A DNA stretch of 64,000 nt from contig NZ_JAAIVJ010000003.1 of the NCBI RefSeq assembly GCF_011008935.1, forward strand, positions 372,001 through 436,000, read 5' to 3'. The DNA is from Tabrizicola oligotrophica (GTDB taxonomy: Bacteria > Pseudomonadota > Alphaproteobacteria > Rhodobacterales > Rhodobacteraceae). How positions within the stretch are numbered: position 1 is the stretch's first letter; each line of letters starts with the position of its first letter. This document shows positions 1 through 7,561 of the stretch, one piece after another. Below the pieces are notes generated by a model. That model had not been told where the DNA came from, ran no database searches, and saw only the letters and a list, made by a program, of their open reading frames with translations. The position numbers and the translations under genes are program-made.

Positions 1-398
1 GCCCGATCGAAGAAATTCGGGTCGATGCCGTAGCCCTCCACCACATCGGCGGCAAAGCCGATGGCATGGCGGTTCATGTCGATCATCGCCCGGTCATCGC
101 CATGGCCGGCGTAATCGTCGGACTGCAACTCATGCGGCAGGTCGATCATGAAACCCGAGTTGCGGCCCGAGGCACCTTCGGCCAGTCGGCCAGCCTCTAG
201 AACGGCAATCCATGCGCCGGGGTTCAGTTGCATCAGCCGCCGGGCGGCGGAAAGGCCGGCAAAGCCCCCGCCCACCAGAGCGAAATCGACAGTCAGATCG
301 CCGTCAAGCGTCACCGGCGCGGGCTGCCCCGGCAAGATCGCCGACCATGCGGCGGGGCCGCGATGAACCGGAGTGCGCCGGGCGGTATAGCCTGTCAT
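1..398 (-). CDS. FAD-dependent oxidoreductase (DAO family), 5' part only
   Basis: This gene runs off the left window edge; only the first ~132 residues are present. Translating the minus strand from the ATG at 396-398 gives an N-terminal stretch of ~38 residues and then a Rossmann dinucleotide-binding motif, VDFALVGGGFAGLSAARRL, followed by EAGRLAEGASGRNSGF, the usual start of D-amino-acid-oxidase-fold flavoenzymes (PuuB, glycine or sarcosine oxidase, D-hydroxyproline dehydrogenase). Such enzymes oxidise a secondary or primary amine to an imine. The start codon overlaps the stop of the upstream ProC-like gene as ATGA, so it is the last visible gene of the minus-strand operon with a ProC-like reductase, an aldehyde dehydrogenase and a DapA-family enzyme. 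Which amine is oxidised cannot be told from this fragment. Confidence 0.85.
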   Translation of the reverse strand, partial: MTGYTARRTPVHRGPAAWSAILPGQPAPVTLDGDLTVDFALVGGGFAGLSAARRLMQLNPGAWIAVLEAGRLAEGASGRNSGFMIDLPHELQSDDYAGHGDDRAMIDMNRHAIGFAADVVEGYGIDPNFFDR

Positions 399-1156
399 GT
401 CTTCTTTCCTTCAAGCCCGAGCCTGCCGCGAAAGCCGTCCAGCCCCGCCCGCAGATCGGCATTCGCCTCGTTCATCGCCGCCCTGAGTGTCGCGTTCAAG
501 CCGCCTTCGGTGGACAGGCTTTGCAGCGCGGCGCCCAGATGGCCCTTTTCGCCGTTTTCCGGCAGATAACCGCGCAAGACATCGCGGACATAGGCCTGCG
601 ACTGGTCGGCATCGCCGGTAAACTCGGTCAGCCATGCGGCAGTGGTCAGCACCTGCGCGAGAAAGGGCGAACACAGCGCCGTCGCCCCGAAATGGGCGTT
701 CAGCGCCACCTCGTCGCGCACGGTAAACACCCGGTTTCTTGCACCGAACAGCATCTCCAGCGCCGGGGACGCCGGATAGACCGGCAGCGGGCAGCCGCCC
801 GTTGCAATCGGCGGCAGGGGAATGGTGATGGCGATGTCGGTCGCCGGGGCGCAGAGCTTTTGCAGCTTTGCCAGCCCGACATCGACCATCACTGAAATCA
901 CCGACTGGCCCGCCCGGAAGGGCAAGCCGGTCAGGGCCTCATCGGCAACGCGCGCCAGCAGGCAGAGGATGACAATATCCGCCGCCGCAACCACCTCGCG
1001 GTTCGACGCCACGCGCAGGCCGGGCACGGTTGCCGCAAGCCGCGCTGCGACTTCCGCGTTGCGGTCCGAGACGACGATCTCATGCCCCTGCCCCGCAAGG
1101 CCCTGCACCATCAGCGAGGCAATCTCGCCGGTGCCGATGAAGCCGACGCGCGCCAT
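395..1156 (-). CDS. ProC-like NAD(P)-binding reductase
   Basis: This 253-residue protein starts with MARVGFIGTGEIASLM, a Rossmann GxGxI motif typical of the pyrroline-5-carboxylate reductase family. The C-terminal helical region carries STEGGLNATLRAAM where true ProC has SPGGTT followed by a helix, and the central MPN segment of ProC is replaced by IPLPPIATGG. The fold is therefore ProC-like, but the substrate-contacting segments have diverged, and a reaction other than proline synthesis is likely, for example reduction of another cyclic or linear imine. It overlaps both neighbours by ATGA (the aldehyde dehydrogenase upstream, the FAD oxidoreductase downstream), so the three are almost certainly translated together. 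Confidence 0.8.
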   Translation of the reverse strand: MARVGFIGTGEIASLMVQGLAGQGHEIVVSDRNAEVAARLAATVPGLRVASNREVVAAADIVILCLLARVADEALTGLPFRAGQSVISVMVDVGLAKLQKLCAPATDIAITIPLPPIATGGCPLPVYPASPALEMLFGARNRVFTVRDEVALNAHFGATALCSPFLAQVLTTAAWLTEFTGDADQSQAYVRDVLRGYLPENGEKGHLGAALQSLSTEGGLNATLRAAMNEANADLRAGLDGFRGRLGLEGKKT

Positions 1157-2649
1157 CAGCCGACGGCCTCGTCCCCGTCATCGGCCAGATCGACCCAGAT
1201 CGTCTTGATTTGGGTATACTGGTCATGGGCGTGGATGCCGTTGTCACGGCCGCCAAAGCCCGACTGCTTGAAGCCGCCGAACGGGGTAGAGATGTCACCC
1301 TCGCCGAAGGAGTTCACCGTCACCGTGCCGGCCCGGATCGCCCGTGCGCCGCGGATCGCCTTCTTGACATTGGCGGTAAAGATCGAGGCCGCCAGTCCGT
1401 ATTCGGTGTCATTGGCCAAGGCGATGGCTTCGTCAAAGCTGTCCACCGTCAAGACCGACAGAACCGGCCCGAAGATTTCCTCGCGCGCCTGTTTGGCATC
1501 GCGGGCAACATCCAGAATGGTCGGCTCCACGAACCCGGCATCGGCCTTGCCGCCCATCAGCACCTTGGGGCCTTTGCCAAGGTAGGAGGAAACCTTGTCG
1601 TAATGCGCCTTTGACACCAGTGCGCCCACGCGGTTCACCGGGTCCAGCGGATCGCCCATCGGCCATTCGCGGGCATGGGCATAGATGCGCCCCAACAGCG
1701 CGTCCTTGACGCCCTTCTGCACGATCAGCCGCGACGAGGCCGAGCAGTTCTCGCCCATGTTCCAGAACGCGCCGTTGACGACATGCGCCGCCACCCGGTC
1801 AAGATTTTCGGCATCGTCCAGCACCACGGCCGGGTTCTTGCCGCCCATTTCCAGCGTGACTTCCTTGAGGTTCGACTCGCTGGCGTATTTCAGGAACCGC
1901 CGTCCGGTCGCGGTCGAGCCGGTGAAGCTGACGGCGTCGATGTCCATGTGCCGGCCGATCGGCTCGCCCACTTCGGCCCCGCCGCCCGGCACGACGTTGA
2001 ACACACCCGCGGGAATCCCCGCTTCCATCGCCAGTTCCGCCATGCGCAGCGCAGTGAGCGAGGTTTCCAGCGCCGGCTTGACGATGATCGAGCAACCCGC
2101 CGCCAGTGCCGGGCCGATCTTCCACGCCAGCATCAAAAGCGGGAAGTTCCACGGCAGCACCAGGCCCACCACGCCAACCGGCTCGCGCACGATCATGGCG
2201 ATGTGGTTATCCGAGGCCGGGGCGACCTGCTCGTAAATCTTGTCGATCAACTCGGCATGCCAGGTCAGGCAGTTCACGGTTTCCGGCACATCGACGGTTT
2301 CGCAATCGAAAATTGTCTTGCCACTGTCCAGCGATTCCATCACCGCCAGCTCTTGCGCATTGCGCGCCACCAGCTTGGCCAGACGGATCAGCGTCTCCTT
2401 GCGTTCCTTGGGGTGCAGACGCGACCAGCGGCCATCTTCAAAGGCGTCGCGGGCCTTCTCAACGGCGAAATCCACATCCGCCGCGTCGCAGGCGGCCACC
2501 TTGGCCAGCACCGCGCCCGTCGCCGGGTTCACCGTGTCAAAGGTCTTGCCCGAGATCGCCGGACGGAAGGCGCCGTCGATGAAGGCCTGCGTCGGGAAGG
2601 ACAGACCGGCGGCGATGGCCTTGTATTCTTCAGTGGTCAAAAGGCTCAT
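1156..2649 (-). CDS. NAD(P)-dependent aldehyde dehydrogenase
   Basis: This 497-residue protein is a full-length class 1/2-type aldehyde dehydrogenase. Visible landmarks are NPATGAVLA, the PWNFP motif with Asn168, Lys191 in SIIVKP, SFTGSTATGR, the general base Glu267 in TLEMGGKNP, and the catalytic Cys302 in GENCSASSR. Near the end FGGFKQSGFGGRD is also standard. It most resembles enzymes that oxidise aminoaldehydes or semialdehydes (PuuC type). The start ATG at 2647-2649 was chosen over longer in-frame extensions because MSLLTTEEYKA is a normal family start. It lies between a DapA-family gene and a ProC-like gene in one operon, which suggests it oxidises the semialdehyde left after deamination or ring opening. 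The exact substrate is inferred. Confidence 0.92.
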   Translation of the reverse strand: MSLLTTEEYKAIAAGLSFPTQAFIDGAFRPAISGKTFDTVNPATGAVLAKVAACDAADVDFAVEKARDAFEDGRWSRLHPKERKETLIRLAKLVARNAQELAVMESLDSGKTIFDCETVDVPETVNCLTWHAELIDKIYEQVAPASDNHIAMIVREPVGVVGLVLPWNFPLLMLAWKIGPALAAGCSIIVKPALETSLTALRMAELAMEAGIPAGVFNVVPGGGAEVGEPIGRHMDIDAVSFTGSTATGRRFLKYASESNLKEVTLEMGGKNPAVVLDDAENLDRVAAHVVNGAFWNMGENCSASSRLIVQKGVKDALLGRIYAHAREWPMGDPLDPVNRVGALVSKAHYDKVSSYLGKGPKVLMGGKADAGFVEPTILDVARDAKQAREEIFGPVLSVLTVDSFDEAIALANDTEYGLAASIFTANVKKAIRGARAIRAGTVTVNSFGEGDISTPFGGFKQSGFGGRDNGIHAHDQYTQIKTIWVDLADDGDEAVG

Positions 2650-2654
2650 GGCGA

Positions 2655-3557
2655 TCACTCCGCAACGATCTTGGCGATGGTGGTTTTCAGGACGCGCACC
2701 GTCTGTTCCAGCTGGCGCTTGTCGTCCTTGTTCAGCGGCTTCAACGGCGGGCGCGGCGGGCCGGCATAGTTGCCCGCCATTTCCACGCCATGCTTGATGC
2801 ACTGGATGAACTTGCCACCCTGCTCCAAGACGCGCATCAGCGGCATCATCGCCGACATGATCCGGCGGCCCTTGTCGAAATTGCCCTCAACGGCGCAAGC
2901 TTGCCACAGCGCGATATGCTCGGCCGGCAGGAAGTTCGACCCACCGCAGACCCAAGACCGGCCGCCCCATGCAAAGAATTCCAGCGCCTGATCGTCCATG
3001 CCGCAGGACATCTGGATATGCGGGTAATCGCGGGCCAGAAGATGCACGCGGTTGATGTCGCCCGAGGATTCCTTGATGGCGCAGAAGTTGCGGCTGCGGC
3101 CGACACGGTCAAGGAATTCCTCGCCCATGTTGATGCCCATGCGGCCGGGGTAGTTGTAAAGCATGATCGGCAGATCGGCGGCGCGGTCGATCGCCAGCGC
3201 GTTCAGCGCATTCTCGCGCTCGGTCGGGACCGAATAGGGCGGGCTGCCCACCAGCATCGAATCCGCGCCGATCTTCGCCGCGTGTTCGGCCATGGTGATC
3301 GAATCTTCCAGCCGGATCGCCACGGTGCCGACCATCAGATGGCAGCGGCCCTTGGTAGCTTCCCGGGCGAGCGAGGCCATTTCCAGCCGCTCTTCCATCG
3401 ACTGGGCATAGTATTCCCCGGTCGAGCCGCCGTTGATGATGCCATGAACGCCCGAGGCGATCAGGTATTCGATATGGGCGACAAAGGCGTCGCGGTCGAT
3501 GCTGCCATCCTCGCGGTGCGGAGTGATGGCCGGCGTGTAGATGCCCTCGAACTTCAT
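2655..3557 (-). CDS. DapA-family Schiff-base lyase/deaminase
   Basis: The 300-residue TIM-barrel protein belongs to the dihydrodipicolinate synthase/N-acetylneuraminate lyase family. It has GGSTGEYY (the GxxGE carboxylate-binding loop), Tyr134 in YNYPGRMG and the Schiff-base lysine Lys162 in CAIKESSG. Family members include DapA, NanA, KDG aldolase and the 1-pyrroline-4-hydroxy-2-carboxylate deaminase of hydroxyproline catabolism. Its place beside a GntR regulator, an aldehyde dehydrogenase and a flavin amine oxidase argues against lysine synthesis and for a catabolic lyase or deaminase. Its ATG overlaps the GntR stop as ATGA, and it ends 5 bases before the aldehyde dehydrogenase start. Confidence 0.88.
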   Translation of the reverse strand: MKFEGIYTPAITPHREDGSIDRDAFVAHIEYLIASGVHGIINGGSTGEYYAQSMEERLEMASLAREATKGRCHLMVGTVAIRLEDSITMAEHAAKIGADSMLVGSPPYSVPTERENALNALAIDRAADLPIMLYNYPGRMGINMGEEFLDRVGRSRNFCAIKESSGDINRVHLLARDYPHIQMSCGMDDQALEFFAWGGRSWVCGGSNFLPAEHIALWQACAVEGNFDKGRRIMSAMMPLMRVLEQGGKFIQCIKHGVEMAGNYAGPPRPPLKPLNKDDKRQLEQTVRVLKTTIAKIVAE

Positions 3558-4276
3558 GAAGCTCCTCTTTGTTCCTCGGCGCCGGGCGCGCGTCCCAGCG
3601 GAAAATGCAGACTGACGGGGGTGACGAAACTTTCGATCTGGGCGCGCGACAGCTCCCAATGGGCAACCGCCAGATCGGCGGCCGCGTCGGCATTGCCGGC
3701 CTCGATCAGGGCGATGAACTCGTCATGCTGATCGGCAGCCAATTCGCGCTGGTTGGCGAGGTCCAGCTTGCGAGGGCTGTAGAAGGTCATGCCGATGCGG
3801 GTGTGGTCGATCAGCAGACGCCGCAGCGACGGGGTGAGAAATTCGTTGTCGGCCATCTCGCCGATGATCGAATGGAAGCGCTCGTTGCCCAGCGCTCGTT
3901 CCGCCGCGTCGCCCGACTTGATAGCCTGCCGGAAAGTCCACTGGCATTCCTTCAGCCGCACGATCTGCGCCGGAGTGGCGTGTTCCGCCGCCAGCCGCGT
4001 GGTGGCGGCATAGATCATCGGGGCAGCAACAAAGAAATTCCGCAGCGTCTTGTGGGTCATCGGCGCCACCTGCGCCCCGCGGTTTTCGTGCAGGACCACA
4101 TAGCCCTCGCCGGCCAGCTGGCGCAGCACTTCGCGCAACGGCGGGCGGGAAATGCCGTAAGCCTCGGAAAGCTCGGTTTCGTCGAGATAGGCCCCCGGCT
4201 CAAGATCCTGGGTCAGAACCTTGCGGCGCAGATCCTCGACACAGATCGTCTTCTTGCTGCGGGTCTCGGTTTCCAC
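3554..4276 (-). CDS. GntR-family regulator, FadR/FCD subfamily
   Basis: The protein of 240 residues has an N-terminal winged helix-turn-helix (LSEAYGISRPPLREVLRQLAGEGYVV) and a C-terminal all-helical FCD effector domain with the usual AxRLAAEHATP and HDEFIALIEAGNADAA segments. FCD regulators bind small carboxylates, often the pathway substrate, and normally repress. The start is a GTG at 4274-4276 with an AGGAG-like site just upstream. It is the first gene of the minus-strand catabolic operon and is divergent from the ABC importer, so it probably controls both directions through the 4277-4450 spacer. Confidence 0.88.
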   Translation of the reverse strand: METETRSKKTICVEDLRRKVLTQDLEPGAYLDETELSEAYGISRPPLREVLRQLAGEGYVVLHENRGAQVAPMTHKTLRNFFVAAPMIYAATTRLAAEHATPAQIVRLKECQWTFRQAIKSGDAAERALGNERFHSIIGEMADNEFLTPSLRRLLIDHTRIGMTFYSPRKLDLANQRELAADQHDEFIALIEAGNADAAADLAVAHWELSRAQIESFVTPVSLHFPLGRAPGAEEQRGAS

Positions 4277-4343
4277 GGGTTTCTCCTTCCTGATTTCGTC
4301 CCGGCTGGGGTGAATCAGGTAACCTTCTTTCTGTCTAACTTAC

Positions 4344-4405
4344 AAAATACATATTGTCTACAGCTTACTCATGAAATGTCTGCCTATAAAATACATGTTG
4401 TCTAC
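4344..4405. promoter_or_regulatory. Two near-identical 18-bp elements in the divergent promoter region
   Basis: The AT-rich spacer between the GntR gene and the importer operon contains AAAATACATATTGTCTAC at 4344-4361 and AAAATACATGTTGTCTAC at 4388-4405. They differ at one base and start 44 bp apart (about four helical turns). Direct repeats on one face of the helix in a divergent promoter are typical operators. The GntR/FCD regulator encoded next door is the natural candidate; the GATase1-AraC regulator at 7562 is the alternative. Confidence 0.6.
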
Positions 4406-4450
4406 TATAGAATTTTATGGTTGTAGTCTTGCAGGAGAGGGAGAATCTGC

Positions 4451-5524
4451 ATGGTTGAACCGCGACGTGAGGACGTCATCCGCTGCGAAGGCATCTGGAA
4501 GATCTTCGGGGACAAGGCGCAGCAGGCGATGGAGGCGGTCCGCAAGGACGGCCTGTCCAAGCGCGAGATCCACGACCGGTTTGACTGCGTCGTCGGGGTT
4601 CAGGATGCCTCGTTCAGCGTCGGGCGTGGCGAGATCTTCTGCATCATGGGGCTGTCGGGGTCGGGCAAGTCGACGCTCATTCGCCACATCAACCGCCTGA
4701 TCGAGCCGACCTCGGGCAATGTCATCATCGAGGGCCAGAACGTCAACGCCATGAATCCGCGCGAATTGCGGGCGCTGCGGGCCGAAAAGATCGGCATGGT
4801 GTTTCAGTCGATGGCGCTGATGCCGCACCGCACCGTGCGCGACAACGTGGTGTTTTCGCTGGAAGTGCGCGGCGTCTCCGAGGCCAAGCGCGCCGAAGTC
4901 GCCGCCCGCGCCATTGCTGCGGTCGACCTGACCGGCTGGGAAAACAGGTATCCCGACGAGCTTTCGGGGGGCATGCAGCAGCGCGTCGGCCTTGCACGCG
5001 CCATCGCCGCCGACCCGACGATCCTTTTGATGGACGAGCCGTTCTCGGCGCTTGATCCGCTGATCCGGCGGCAGTTGCAGGGCACCTTCATGGAGCTGTC
5101 GGCCGAACTGCACAAGACCACGGTGTTCATCACCCATGACCTCGACGAGGCGATCCGCATCGGCGACCGCATTGCCATCATGAAAGACGGCGTTCTGGTG
5201 CAGATCGGCACGCCGGAGGAAATCGTCACTCGCCCGGCCGATGCCTATGTGGCCGAATTCGTGGCCGGCATCTCCAAGCTCGATCTGGTGACGGCGGCCC
5301 GCATCATGCAGCCGCTGGGGCAATACGAACAAGAAAACGGCCCGCAGGACCATGCGGCCTGGCCGGTCGCCAAGCCCGGCGACAAGCTGAACGAGCTGGT
5401 GGATCTGGCCGTGAACACCGATCACCCGATCCTGATCGCGGCCGAAGGGCAGCCGGTCGGCGTGGTGTCGAAGCGCGCGCTTCTGCGCGGCATTCAGGGG
5501 CGCGAAGAAGGGAAGGCGGCGTGA
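4451..5524 (+). CDS. proV: ABC transporter ATPase, glycine betaine/proline type (ProV/OpuAA family)
   Basis: This 357-residue ATPase energises uptake of a quaternary amine or imino acid. It has Walker A GLSGSGKST (residues 67-75), the signature LSGGMQQR, Walker B ILLMDEPFSALDP and the H-loop ITHDLDEA. The N-terminal extension with helices before the ATPase core and the C-terminal tail (VVSKRALLRGI, a partial CBS-like module) are typical of ProV/OpuAA. The start ATG at 4451 follows GGAGAGGGAG. Its stop overlaps the permease start (ATGA), and permease and binding protein follow in order. The family is firm; the ligand is inferred from family and context only. Confidence 0.92.
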   Translation: MVEPRREDVIRCEGIWKIFGDKAQQAMEAVRKDGLSKREIHDRFDCVVGVQDASFSVGRGEIFCIMGLSGSGKSTLIRHINRLIEPTSGNVIIEGQNVNAMNPRELRALRAEKIGMVFQSMALMPHRTVRDNVVFSLEVRGVSEAKRAEVAARAIAAVDLTGWENRYPDELSGGMQQRVGLARAIAADPTILLMDEPFSALDPLIRRQLQGTFMELSAELHKTTVFITHDLDEAIRIGDRIAIMKDGVLVQIGTPEEIVTRPADAYVAEFVAGISKLDLVTAARIMQPLGQYEQENGPQDHAAWPVAKPGDKLNELVDLAVNTDHPILIAAEGQPVGVVSKRALLRGIQGREEGKAA

Positions 5525-6459
5525 TGGAAAGCTCTTTCAACTGGCTGAACCCCTTCGCCGCGGTCGATCTGGGCATTGGCGCCTGGGCGGATGGCATCAA
5601 GCAATGGGCAATCTCGAACCGCGAGATGATCCAGCCGATCAAGCGCTTCTTTGACGGCGTGATCGTCGGCATCGAGGGCGCATTGCAGGCGGTACCGCCG
5701 ATGGTGATGCTGGCCATCCTTGGCCTGATCGCCTGGCAGACCGCCGGGCGCCGCGCCGTCTGGGTGGTGGTCGCATGCCTTGCTATCCTTGGCTTTCTGG
5801 CGCCCGAGGCCTGGGGTCTTGCCATGACCACGCTGGCCATCGTGATTTCGTCGGTGATCCTGTGCGTCCTCATCGGCCTGCCGATGGGCGTGCTGGCCGG
5901 CAAGTCCGACCGTTTCGAAGGTGCGATCCGGCCGGTGCTGGACACCATGCAAACCATCCCGGCCTTCGTTTACCTTGTGCCAGTCGTGATGATGATCGGC
6001 ATCGGCAACGTCTCGGGCGTCATCGTCACCATCATCTTCGCCCTGCCGCCGCTGGTGCGCCTGACCTCGCTGGGCATCCGCGGCGTCAATCCCGCCGTGG
6101 TGGAGGCCGCCCGCGCCTTTGGCGCCACGCCGGGCCAGATCCTGCGCAAGGTGGAGCTTCCCCTTGCCACCCCCACCATTCTGGCCGGCCTGAACCAGAC
6201 CATCATGCTCAGCCTGTCGATGGTCGTCATCGCCTCGATGATCTCGGTCAAGGGGCTGGGCAACGAAGTGCTGCGCGCCATGGGCCGACTGGACGCCGGC
6301 AAGGCCATCGTCGGCGGGCTGGGCATCGTCATGCTGGCCATCGTGCTGGACCGCATCACGCAGGGCTTGGGCCGGTCGGGTCGTGACCGCGGCCACAAAC
6401 CCTGGTGGCAAACCGGGCCAGTGGGTGTGATCGCCCACCTGCTTGGCAAGACTAACTGA
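5524..6459 (+). CDS. proW: ABC transporter permease, glycine betaine/proline type (ProW family)
   Basis: The 311-residue inner-membrane protein has several hydrophobic segments. The permease EAA loop is visible as VEAARAFGATPGQILRKVELPLATPTI, the contact site for the ATPase, followed by GLNQTIMLSLSMVVIASMISVKGLG, a stretch conserved in ProW/OpuAB permeases. The N-terminus contains an amphipathic region before the first membrane helix, as in ProW. Its ATG overlaps the stop of the ATPase gene, and the binding-protein gene begins 25 bases after its stop. Confidence 0.92.
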   Translation: MESSFNWLNPFAAVDLGIGAWADGIKQWAISNREMIQPIKRFFDGVIVGIEGALQAVPPMVMLAILGLIAWQTAGRRAVWVVVACLAILGFLAPEAWGLAMTTLAIVISSVILCVLIGLPMGVLAGKSDRFEGAIRPVLDTMQTIPAFVYLVPVVMMIGIGNVSGVIVTIIFALPPLVRLTSLGIRGVNPAVVEAARAFGATPGQILRKVELPLATPTILAGLNQTIMLSLSMVVIASMISVKGLGNEVLRAMGRLDAGKAIVGGLGIVMLAIVLDRITQGLGRSGRDRGHKPWWQTGPVGVIAHLLGKTN

Positions 6460-6484
6460 GAACGACAACCGGAGGAGACAACCC

Positions 6485-7468
6485 ATGAAACATTTTACCC
6501 TTGGCACCGCGCTTGCGCTCGTGCTGGCCATCCCGGCCTTTGCCAATGAAAAGCCCGGTGAGGGCGTGACCGTCCGCCCGATCCTGCCGACGCAGATCGA
6601 GGAGCATTTCCAGCACAAGATCCTGTTCCACGCACTGAGCGATCTTGGCTACACCGTGGCCGACGCCAACGAGGCCGAGTACCAGACCATCCACCTCGCG
6701 CTGGGCACCGGCGACGCCGATTTCACCGCCGTGTCCTGGCACACCCTGCATGACGCCTTCTTCCAGGAAGCCGGCGGCGAAGCGGTTCTGACCAAGGTCG
6801 GCACCTATATCGAAGGCGCGCTGCAAGGCTATCTGATCGACAAGGCCACCTATGACAGCGGCGTCACCGATCTGGGCATGCTGGCCGACCCGGCCGTGGC
6901 CGCCAAGTTCGACGCTGATGGTGACGGCAAGGCCGATCTCGCCGGCTGCATCCCTGGCTGGGGCTGCGAGCGGGTGATCGAAACCGCGCTGGACGCTTAC
7001 AAGCTGCGCGACACCGTCACCCACAACCAGGGCGCCTATCAGGCGATGATCGCCGACGTGATGGCGCGCAACCAGAACGGCCAGCCGATCCTTTACTATA
7101 CCTGGACCCCCTACTGGGTGTCGGGCGCGCTGGTCCCCGGCCGTGACGTGGAATGGCTGAGCGTGCCCTTCACCGCCCTGCCCGACGGCGCCACCGGCAA
7201 CACCGAATTCAACGGCAAGAACCTTGGCTTTGCCGTCGACAACATCGGTGTCGTCGCCCGCAATGACTTCCTCGCCGCCAACCCGGCCGCCGCGAAGCTC
7301 TTTGAGGTCGCCAAGCTGGACATCAACGACATTTCGGCCGAAAACAAGCTGATCGCTGATGGCGAGAACACCCAGGAAGCCATCGACAAGCACGCGACCG
7401 ACTGGATCGCCGCCCATCAGGCCGAATATGACGCCTGGCTGGCTGCTGCCCGCGACGCCGCGAACTGA
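6485..7468 (+). CDS. proX: Periplasmic substrate-binding protein, glycine betaine/proline betaine type (ProX/OpuAC family)
   Basis: The 327-residue precursor starts with a clear signal peptide (MKHFTLGTALALVLAIPAFA, cleavage near residue 20). The mature part has the OpuAC fold signatures: VRPILPTQIEEHFQHKIL near the start, ADFTAVSWHTLHD, GCIPGWGCE and YYTWTPYWV. The many tryptophan and tyrosine residues are what this family uses to cage a quaternary ammonium group. The start ATG at 6485 follows GGAGGAG. It is the last gene of the importer operon and is followed by a terminator hairpin at 7513-7542. Ligand identity (betaine, proline betaine, hydroxyproline betaine, carnitine) cannot be read from the sequence. 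Confidence 0.9.
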   Translation: MKHFTLGTALALVLAIPAFANEKPGEGVTVRPILPTQIEEHFQHKILFHALSDLGYTVADANEAEYQTIHLALGTGDADFTAVSWHTLHDAFFQEAGGEAVLTKVGTYIEGALQGYLIDKATYDSGVTDLGMLADPAVAAKFDADGDGKADLAGCIPGWGCERVIETALDAYKLRDTVTHNQGAYQAMIADVMARNQNGQPILYYTWTPYWVSGALVPGRDVEWLSVPFTALPDGATGNTEFNGKNLGFAVDNIGVVARNDFLAANPAAAKLFEVAKLDINDISAENKLIADGENTQEAIDKHATDWIAAHQAEYDAWLAAARDAAN

Positions 7469-7512
7469 GCGAGTCGAGGCGCGCGTCTGACGCGCCCGGC
7501 AAGACCAACCTG

Positions 7513-7542
7513 GGGGGGTGCGCCATGCGCGCGCCCCCTTTT
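7513..7542 (+). terminator. Intrinsic terminator after the importer operon
   Basis: A GC-rich hairpin (GGGGGGTGCGC, loop CATGC, GCGCGCCCCC) is followed by TTTT. It sits 45 bases after the proX stop and before the AraC-type regulator gene. Confidence 0.7.
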
Positions 7543-7561
7543 GCAAATCGGCGGGCGAGAG

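Noticed and set aside
2655-3557. Lysine-biosynthesis dapA
   Set aside because: The active-site residues are shared by the whole family, and the operon context (amine oxidase, aldehyde dehydrogenase, FCD regulator, importer) is catabolic.
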